Shown: one piece after another, positions 55,938 through 64,000 of the stretch | Layout of the letters: each line of letters starts with the position of its first letter | Position numbering within the stretch: the first letter of the stretch is position 1 | From: Halomonas organivorans | GTDB taxonomy: Bacteria; Pseudomonadota; Gammaproteobacteria; Pseudomonadales; Halomonadaceae | DNA: 64,000 bases | Direction of reading: 5' to 3' | Assembly: GCF_014192055.1 (NCBI RefSeq) | Contig: NZ_JACHXM010000001.1 | Location: 499,148 to 563,147, forward strand | The notes under the pieces: model-generated | Seen by the model: the letters and a program-made list of their open reading frames with translations, nothing else | What the model was told of the DNA's origin: nothing | The model's database searches: none | Made by a program: the position numbers and the translations under genes

Positions 55938-56056
55938 CGTGACCTCCCGTGATCCTGTCGTCGCGAAGCCGTCGAGGCCTCGACCTGAGCGCCTATTCTC
56001 GCCATGATGGCGATGGATACGAGTTAGATTCCATCTAGAAATCCGATAGGTCACCC

Positions 56057-56950
56057 ATGCGCTGGACCCTCGACCAGTTGGAAGTGCTCATCGCCTGCGC
56101 CGAGCGCGGCTCCTTCTCCGCCGCGGCCCGCCACCTGGGCCGGGCCCAGTCGGCGGTGAGCACCGCCATCGCCCACCTCGAAGCCGATCTCGACTGCACC
56201 CTGTTCGATCGGGCCGGCCGGCTGCCGCGCCTGACCGAGGCCGGTGAGGCCCTGCTCCACGAGGCCCGGGCGGTCCTTCAGCAGTGCCAGCGCCTGGACT
56301 CCCGGGCCCGCGCCATCGCCCAGGGAGAGGAGGCTCGGCTGGTGCTGGCCATCGACGAGGCGCTGGTCGAGATGCCCCCGGTGGACGAGACGCTCGAGGC
56401 CCTGGCTCAGCACTATCCCGCCCTGCAGCTGACGCTGCTGTACGGCGCCCAGGGCGATATCGCCCGCTGGGTAGAGGATCGCACGGCCGACCTGGGCATC
56501 CTGCTCGGCCGGCTCGGACGCGGCCCGCTGCTGGAAGGGGTGCCGATCGCCCACCTGCGCCAGTCGCTGGTGGTCGGGCGCGATCATCCCCTGGCGGAGC
56601 GCGGCTCCCCCACGCCCGGCGACCTGGCCGTCCATCGCCAGCTGCTGATCGCTTCGCGCTCCGAGGGTGATGCCGCGGCACCGCTCAGCGCGCAGTGCTG
56701 GCGCCTCAACAGCTTCTACTCCATGGCCGAACTGGTCACCCGCGGCCTCGGCTGGGCCCTGGTGCCCGAGCACATCGCCCAGTATCCACCGTTTCGCGAG
56801 CATCTGGTGGCCATCTCCGGCGAATCGCTGGGCCTGCTCCCGGTCATCGAGGTGGAGACGGTATCCCGCCGCGATGCGGCCCAGGGGCCGATCACCCGCT
56901 GGCTGCGCGGCACCCTGGGGGAGCGCTTCCGCGACCGCCGCCGACGCTAG
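56057..56950 (+). CDS. LysR-family transcriptional regulator
   Basis: A 297-residue LysR protein (MRWTLDQLEVLIACAERGSFSAAARHLGRAQSAVSTAIAHLE, HTH at about 19-38). It is divergent from the PACE/SMR efflux pair with 119 bp between; a T-rich inverted sequence near 56020-56040 (TTAGATTCCATCTAGAA) has a LysR T-N11-A frame. It probably activates the efflux genes in response to a cationic compound. Confidence 0.9.
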   Translation: MRWTLDQLEVLIACAERGSFSAAARHLGRAQSAVSTAIAHLEADLDCTLFDRAGRLPRLTEAGEALLHEARAVLQQCQRLDSRARAIAQGEEARLVLAIDEALVEMPPVDETLEALAQHYPALQLTLLYGAQGDIARWVEDRTADLGILLGRLGRGPLLEGVPIAHLRQSLVVGRDHPLAERGSPTPGDLAVHRQLLIASRSEGDAAAPLSAQCWRLNSFYSMAELVTRGLGWALVPEHIAQYPPFREHLVAISGESLGLLPVIEVETVSRRDAAQGPITRWLRGTLGERFRDRRRR

Positions 56951-57002
56951 AGGCTCCCCCCGTCTCGTGACTGCGCTAGCGCCTGGCGCGCACCGCACCC
57001 CC

Positions 57003-57692
57003 TCAAGCGACGGGAAACAGCTCGGGGCGATGCGGCAGCTCGGCCGCCAGGCGCCACAGCGGTTGGCCACTGAGGTGGTACTTGCGCTCGAAGTGGGTCA
57101 GGAAATCCCCCGCGGGGTCGTGCGCCTCCACCGGCGCGGCGACGCCGGTCGCCTGCTCGAGCGCCAGCGAGAACTCCTCGACGTAGAGCCGCCAGTTGGA
57201 GCGCAGCTCCAGCCGGCCGCCCAGCGCCAGAATGGCCGGAAACACCGGGTGGCCGTGCCAGCGCATCTTGAGGTGCGCGGCCTTGGGGTAAGGGTTGGGA
57301 TAGAGCAGATAGTGGCGCACCGGCCGCCAGCCCGTTGCCAGCGCCAGGCGCCAGAAATCCACCAGGTCGGCGCGCACCAGCAGGGCATTGTCGGGCAGCT
57401 CGCCGTGATCCCGCGACAGCCGGTCGGCGCTGCGATCGACGCCGATCACCGCACAGTCGGGATAGGCCTCGGCCAATCGGCGCGTCGACAGTCCCACGCC
57501 GCAGCCGGCATCGAGGATCAGCGGCATGTCGGCCCGCGTCGTTCGCCAGGCCTCGGCCGCGGCGAAGGCCTCGCGGGTGTGCTCGGCCAGCGGCTTGCGC
57601 AGCGGATGGGTCAGGGCCCGCTCGACCCGACGCGCCAGGTCCTGATGGGGACCGGGCTGGTTGGAAGTGATGATGCGAGAACGCTCGGACAT
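57003..57692 (-). CDS. TrmB-like SAM-dependent methyltransferase
   Basis: A 229-residue class I methyltransferase. The SAM motif LILDAGCGVGLSTRRLAEAYP (about 58-78) and GVDRSADRL are clear, and YPNPYPKAAHLKMRWHGHPVFPAIL corresponds to the PDPWxKxRHxKRR region of tRNA (guanine-N7)-methyltransferase TrmB but with changed basic residues. It may be a second TrmB-type enzyme whose target differs from G46 of tRNA. It is convergent with the LysR gene. Confidence 0.8.
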   Translation of the reverse strand: MSERSRIITSNQPGPHQDLARRVERALTHPLRKPLAEHTREAFAAAEAWRTTRADMPLILDAGCGVGLSTRRLAEAYPDCAVIGVDRSADRLSRDHGELPDNALLVRADLVDFWRLALATGWRPVRHYLLYPNPYPKAAHLKMRWHGHPVFPAILALGGRLELRSNWRLYVEEFSLALEQATGVAAPVEAHDPAGDFLTHFERKYHLSGQPLWRLAAELPHRPELFPVA

Positions 57693-57866
57693 GACGGTGA
57701 CGGGTCGACGACGTGAGAAAGGCGCGCATTCTACCAGCCATCGCCCGTCTCGCGCGCCTGCCGCCTCCCCCACCCCCGCATGACGGCGCACCGGGCCGGG
57801 TGCTATGATCCTTGGCCAAAAGGACAATAGCAGCCCATATATCAACCGCACTACGAGGAACCCGGC

Positions 57867-60265
<2,399 letters not shown>

Positions 60266-60269
60266 CTAG

Positions 60270-60572
<303 letters not shown>

Positions 60573-60625
60573 GCATGCTCACGCCTGGCGGCGACGATGG
60601 CCGGCCTCGGACGGCGGCATCGGCC

Positions 60626-60662
60626 CTTTGCCAGGCCCATGGTCGCGAACAGGCAAAGGGGC
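60626..60662 (+). terminator. Candidate terminator after ferredoxin gene
   Basis: CCCTTTGCC and GGCAAAGGG form a 9-bp stem around a 19-nt loop, 54 nt after the ferredoxin stop codon. Confidence 0.5.
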
Positions 60663-60743
60663 GCGCGAGATTCGCCATGACAACAATATCGCCTCAGCAA
60701 CGATCGCTGCAGCAGTGATCGCTTCGGCAACAAGGGAATGACA

Positions 60744-61259
60744 ATGGCTGACGTTGGTGGACACCTGAACGCCGGGCTGCATCTGCGGCCGTCACGGGAT
60801 TCGGACAAGGGCTTTCTCGAATCCCTCTACCGCGACGTCCGACAGGACCTGCAGCTCCTCGCCGCCGACCGGGACTTCATCGAAGCCGTGCTCGAGATGC
60901 AGGTCAACGCCCAGTCGATCGGCTACGGCAGCGCCTACCCCAATGCGCTCTACTATATCGTCGAGAAGCAGGGCGAGCGTATCGGCCGCGTGACCGTCGA
61001 CTTCGGCGCCGACGTGATCCACGTCATCGACCTCGCGCTGATCCGTGCCGCCCGCAACCGCGGATACGGCGCGGTGGTGCTCCAGGCCGTGCAGTCGGCG
61101 GCAACGCAGGTCATGACGCCCGTCTCACTCTCGGTGGACCCGCTCAACACCGGCGCCAAGCTGTTCTACCAGCGCCTCGGGTTTCGCTTCGAGGCCCTGA
61201 CCGGCGCGGTCGAGCGCTGGACCTGGCATCCGCACCCGCCTCAGTTGAAGACCAGCTGA
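60744..61259 (+). CDS. GNAT-family N-acetyltransferase
   Basis: A 171-residue acetyltransferase. The acetyl-CoA pyrophosphate loop is RAARNRGYGAVVLQA (about 103-117), and the C-terminal strand region PVSLSVDPLNTGAKLFYQRLGFR matches the GNAT motif B. The start at 60744 was preferred because AGGGA sits 6-7 nt upstream. Substrate is unknown. Its 3' end overlaps the convergent DUF6916 gene by 19 nt, and it may be functionally tied to that tail-collar/DUF6916 pair. Confidence 0.85.
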   Translation: MADVGGHLNAGLHLRPSRDSDKGFLESLYRDVRQDLQLLAADRDFIEAVLEMQVNAQSIGYGSAYPNALYYIVEKQGERIGRVTVDFGADVIHVIDLALIRAARNRGYGAVVLQAVQSAATQVMTPVSLSVDPLNTGAKLFYQRLGFRFEALTGAVERWTWHPHPPQLKTS

Positions 61260-61561
61260 TACCAGGGGCGCGCCATCTCTCCGCCGGGCGGCATGACGCG
61301 ACAGATATAGACGCTCTCCAGCACCACGCCCTCGGCGATATGCAGGTTGGCGACGGCTTCATGGAATGCGGCTTCCCCTTCCCTGCCGGTCAATAGCACA
61401 TCGAAGGGGGTGCGCGCCTCTTCATGGCCGGGCACTTGGCACTCCGGCCGGCGCTTCACCTGCTCGACGTCGAGCCTGACCGACAGCTCCGGCGTCAAAT
61501 CCAGCACGCAGTCCTGGCCCAGCAACGGCTCGAAGTCCGCCGCCGTAACGGTATTCAGCAT
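61241..61561 (-). CDS. DUF6916-like protein
   Basis: A 106-residue protein beginning MLNTVTAADFEPLLGQDCVLD and containing RTPFDVLLTGREG and LESVYICRVMPPGG. This pattern fits the DUF6916 group, which I recall as being encoded beside tail-collar (microcystin-dependent protein-like) genes. The role is unknown. It follows the collar gene in one operon, separated by a hairpin. Confidence 0.7.
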   Translation of the reverse strand: MLNTVTAADFEPLLGQDCVLDLTPELSVRLDVEQVKRRPECQVPGHEEARTPFDVLLTGREGEAAFHEAVANLHIAEGVVLESVYICRVMPPGGEMARPWYQLVFN

Positions 61562-61572
61562 GATGATCTCCG

Positions 61573-61602
61573 GGCGGCCGGGCCCGAATGGGCCCGGCCG
61601 CC
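61573..61602 (-). terminator. Intercistronic hairpin between tail-collar and DUF6916 genes
   Basis: A perfect 13-bp GC stem with a GAAT loop, 36 nt after the collar gene stop codon and 11 nt before the DUF6916 start. It may attenuate expression of the second gene. Confidence 0.65.
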
Positions 61603-61638
61603 GAGTGGTGAGCGTGATAGGCGTAACGAACCGAACCG

Positions 61639-62184
61639 CTACGAGCGGGACGGGTAAATGCCCTGCAGGGCAATGCTGAAATTCAGCGCGAGATAGGGAT
61701 TCATCGTCGAGAACGGCTGGCTGCCCCCGGCATTCGAGGTCTGCCCGCTGTTAAGCCTGGCCGTGCTCGACGGCGTACCGCGGAAGTAGTTGCGCACCGA
61801 ATCATCGAAATTGACCCTACCGCTGGCCAGGTGGTCCCCTTCGACGGGAGTATCCTGGTTGCCCGCATCCGGGGTGGCCTCGACGGCGGAGGCATGATTG
61901 TGCATCGGCATCTCGCTGGCCAGGAGGGTATGCGTCTCCCGGCCGGCCTTCTCACCGAAGCTGACGAAGCCGAGGCCGCTGCCATGGCCCTGCCCACGTG
62001 GCGCCCGCCCCTGCAGGTCGGGCAGCGCGAAGGTCGACTGGCCGTCGCCACCGAAGCTGGTACCCAGCAGCGAGAACAGGGCCTGATTCTGCATGATGGG
62101 CATCAGATTGCCGTTGCACAGCGCCCAACCCACCGGCGCCCAGTTAAACCCGAGAATCCTGATTTCTCCAATGAAAGGTTCCAT
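61639..62184 (-). CDS. Phage tail-collar domain protein (MdpB-like)
   Basis: A 181-residue protein of the microcystin-dependent-protein type: MEPFIGEIRILGFNWAPVGWALCNG and a GGDGQSTFALPDLQGRAPRG core, followed by an HNH-like MPMHNHASA turn and a C-terminal NPYLALNFSIALQGIYPSRS. The same fold forms the collar of tailed phages, but this stand-alone form is common in non-phage bacteria. No other phage genes are nearby. It may be a surface or secreted structural protein; its function is unclear. Confidence 0.85.
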   Translation of the reverse strand: MEPFIGEIRILGFNWAPVGWALCNGNLMPIMQNQALFSLLGTSFGGDGQSTFALPDLQGRAPRGQGHGSGLGFVSFGEKAGRETHTLLASEMPMHNHASAVEATPDAGNQDTPVEGDHLASGRVNFDDSVRNYFRGTPSSTARLNSGQTSNAGGSQPFSTMNPYLALNFSIALQGIYPSRS

Positions 62185-62540
62185 TCGACAGCCCCCTAAG
62201 GTGTTAATTCATTGTTGTAAAACGCGCTTCCTTCTCTGCGCCTGTGGGGTTATCGCACAGGCATCATGAAAAAAATAGTCCTCTGCGACGTCTCCATGAG
62301 CAGTGCTTCCATATGTAGCAGGCTTATATATTTTATTTTACTTAACTAACAATGCTTTGTAAGAAAACCACGAAAAACCGGCACAAAAAAAACAAACGTT
62401 TATATCTTGCCGGCAAAAAGCGGCTCAATACCGGGCATTGAAAACCTCATGATTGCTAACCATACTCTTCAGTGGCGTCTGCAGTAGAAAAATAATACAG
62501 CGAATAACCTACAAACAGCGTAGCAGGGAAGCCAAAAGCC
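62185..62540. other. AT-rich intergenic/promoter region
   Basis: This 356-bp gap is markedly AT-rich compared with the rest of the window (poly-A/T runs such as 62330-62400). It lies between the divergent tail-collar gene and the large surface-protein gene, so it likely holds both promoters and a site for a nucleoid or biofilm regulator. No gene is evident. Confidence 0.7.
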
Positions 62541-64000
62541 ATGAGTTCCATCACCGGCCGGAACCGCCATGCGGCCTCCGGCGATTCCGTCGTCGCAGAT
62601 CGGCACCTCCAGGCGGAAACTACCAATCGCCAGGAAATCCTCTTCATCGATAGCCGGGTCCCCGACTACCAGTCCCTCGTCGACGGTGCGGCGCCTGGCA
62701 TCGAGGTCGTGCTGCTGGATGCCCAGCGCGACGGCATCGAGCAGATCACCGAGGCGCTGGACGGTCGCCACGACATCGACGCGATCCACCTGGTGTCCCA
62801 TGGCAGCGCGGGGCAGATCGAGCTCGGCAGCGGGACCATCGATGCCACGACCCTCCAGGACCGGGCCGAGTCGCTGGGCCGCTGGGGCGATGCGCTGGCG
62901 CCGGGAGGCGACATCCGGGTCTATGGCTGCGATGTGGCGGCCGATCCCCGGGGCGAGGCCTTCGTGTCGAGCCTCGCCGAGGCCACCGGGGCCGACGTGG
63001 CGGCATCCGACGATGCGACCGGCGCCGCGGCCCTGGGCGGGGACTGGGAGCTCGAGCGGCATAGCGGTGCGGTGGAAAGCGAGACCTTTCTCTCCCTCGA
63101 GCAGCAGCAGGAATGGGCCGGGCTGCTGGCCGCTCTCGGCGGTTACGATCACGAGTTCGACTGGGACACTGATAGAGATGAGAGCGGTCTGACGATCAGC
63201 GAAACGGTCGCCGGCGTCACCCTGACAATCTCTGCCACGAACAACACCGATATGGGGTTTGAATACGTTGGCGGTCCATCCGACCTGGAAGGCTACGCCG
63301 CCTTTGCCCAGACGGACTACTCGAACCCGGGCACCGTCTATACCTTTACCTTCGATCAGGCCATCGATATGGGCGAGATCGAGCTATTGACGACCAATAT
63401 TGAAACGACCGCGACCTTTAGTGCCGCAGGCCATGCCGATATAGCGAACGTGCCCATCGTACAACTCGCCGACGCCGGCGTGGTCGACCTCAGCAGCTTC
63501 ACGAATATCACCTCCTTTACCATGACGCCGGCGATCGCCACTCAGTTCTATTTCGACCAGATTTCCTTCAACATCCCCATCACCAATACCGCTCCCACCA
63601 TCACCAGCAACGGCGGTGGCGCCACGGCGGCGACGAACGCGGCGGAGAACCAGACGGCGGTGACCACCGTCGCCGCCGACGATCCCGATGGCGATGCCCT
63701 CACCTATAGCCTCAGCGGCGGCGCCGACGCGGGCCTGTTCACTATCGATGCCACCACCGGCGAGCTGGCCTTCGCCAGCGCCCCGGACTTCGAGAGTCCG
63801 ACCGACAGCAACAGCGACGGCATCTATGACGTCCAGGTCAGCGTCTCCGACGGCAGCGCCAGCGACACCCAGGACATCGCCGTCACCGTCAGCGACGTCA
63901 ACGATGCGCCGACCATCACCAGCAACGGCGGTGGCGCCACGGCCGCGACGAGCGTGGCGGAGAACCAGACGGCGGTGACTACCGTCGCCGCCGGCGATCC
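62541..64000 (+). CDS. Giant surface protein with DUF4347 and cadherin-like repeats, N-terminal part
   Basis: An open frame from ATG at 62541 (AGGGA 12 nt before) that continues past the window; 486 residues are visible. Residues about 33-195 form a DUF4347 domain with IHLVSHGSAG (His87) and VYGCDVAA (Cys130), a His/Cys spacing reminiscent of caspase-fold peptidases. A beta-rich linker follows. From about residue 352 there are cadherin-like repeats of 105 residues with DPDGDALTYSLSGGAD, FTIDATTGELAF and DVNDAPTITSNGGG, which bind calcium in such proteins. It is probably a type I-secreted RTX-type adhesin used in biofilm formation. The C-terminus and secretion genes lie outside. Confidence 0.88.
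   Translation, partial: MSSITGRNRHAASGDSVVADRHLQAETTNRQEILFIDSRVPDYQSLVDGAAPGIEVVLLDAQRDGIEQITEALDGRHDIDAIHLVSHGSAGQIELGSGTIDATTLQDRAESLGRWGDALAPGGDIRVYGCDVAADPRGEAFVSSLAEATGADVAASDDATGAAALGGDWELERHSGAVESETFLSLEQQQEWAGLLAALGGYDHEFDWDTDRDESGLTISETVAGVTLTISATNNTDMGFEYVGGPSDLEGYAAFAQTDYSNPGTVYTFTFDQAIDMGEIELLTTNIETTATFSAAGHADIANVPIVQLADAGVVDLSSFTNITSFTMTPAIATQFYFDQISFNIPITNTAPTITSNGGGATAATNAAENQTAVTTVAADDPDGDALTYSLSGGADAGLFTIDATTGELAFASAPDFESPTDSNSDGIYDVQVSVSDGSASDTQDIAVTVSDVNDAPTITSNGGGATAATSVAENQTAVTTVAAGD
63597..64000 (+). repeat. 315-bp tandem repeat in surface-protein gene
   Basis: A unit starting at 63597 recurs at 63912, with very high nucleotide identity over the 89 bases visible before the window ends. 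The period of 315 bp equals one 105-residue cadherin-like domain. More copies are expected beyond the window. Confidence 0.9.

Noticed and set aside
61639..62184. Remnant prophage
   Set aside because: Only a stand-alone collar-domain protein and its DUF6916 partner are present, with no integrase, capsid, terminase or att site.

Overview
This window is 64 kb of GC-rich DNA from a gammaproteobacterium. It most resembles the Halomonadaceae: the genes have Halomonas-like protein character, there are two complete TRAP transporters, a FabY-type condensing enzyme sits beside coaD, and glnE and dgkA are close together. This assignment comes from reading the sequence, not from a database search. I saw no rRNA, tRNA, CRISPR array, insertion sequence or prophage.

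About two thirds of the window (roughly 1.1-45.7 kb) is a catabolic island for lignin-type aromatic acids. In order it holds: a LigC-like dehydrogenase, pobA and its AraC regulator (1.1-4.6 kb); a secreted metallo-beta-lactamase-fold protein (4.7-5.7 kb); a TRAP transporter, vanR, vanAB and an orphan TRAP receptor (5.8-12.7 kb); a CoA-dependent phenylpropanoid module (12.9-32.1 kb) with two feruloyl-CoA-synthetase-like ligases, a crotonase, two SDRs, an acyl-CoA dehydrogenase, etfBA, a divergent thiolase, a CoA-transferase, a porin, a second TRAP transporter, a 4-hydroxybenzoyl-CoA-type thioesterase and a MarR regulator; and a beta-ketoadipate block (32.1-44.6 kb) with a BKACE, pcaHG, zinT, pcaQ, an MFS carrier, a pcaD-pcaC fusion, pcaF, pcaJI, pcaB and an IclR-type pcaR.

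The genes can be read as one nearly complete route. Hydroxycinnamates are activated to CoA esters, hydrated, oxidised to the 3-keto-CoA and cleaved by the thiolase. The aroyl-CoA is then hydrolysed to 4-hydroxybenzoate or vanillate, which PobA or VanAB converts to protocatechuate. The pca enzymes take that to succinyl-CoA and acetyl-CoA. No vanillin dehydrogenase or classical feruloyl-CoA hydratase-lyase is visible, so a beta-oxidative side-chain route is favoured over the vanillin route. Operator-like palindromes match this layout: two VanO-type sites before vanA, related TTGTTTA/AATGTTTAACACA sites before four phenylpropanoid operons, a PcaQ-type box before pcaH and GTTCG-N5-CGAAC-type boxes at pcaI and pcaB/pcaR.

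The rest (44.7-64 kb) is mostly housekeeping or unrelated: an AEC permease, aroQ, glnE, dgkA, an M20 amidohydrolase/SSS/DUF3311 operon with a divergent LysR, a PBP4-type carboxypeptidase, SMR and PACE efflux proteins with a LysR, a TrmB-like methyltransferase, fabY-coaD-ferredoxin, a GNAT acetyltransferase and a tail-collar/DUF6916 pair. At the right edge is the start of a giant DUF4347/cadherin-repeat surface protein that runs off the window. A voltage-sensor-like ion channel runs off the left edge.
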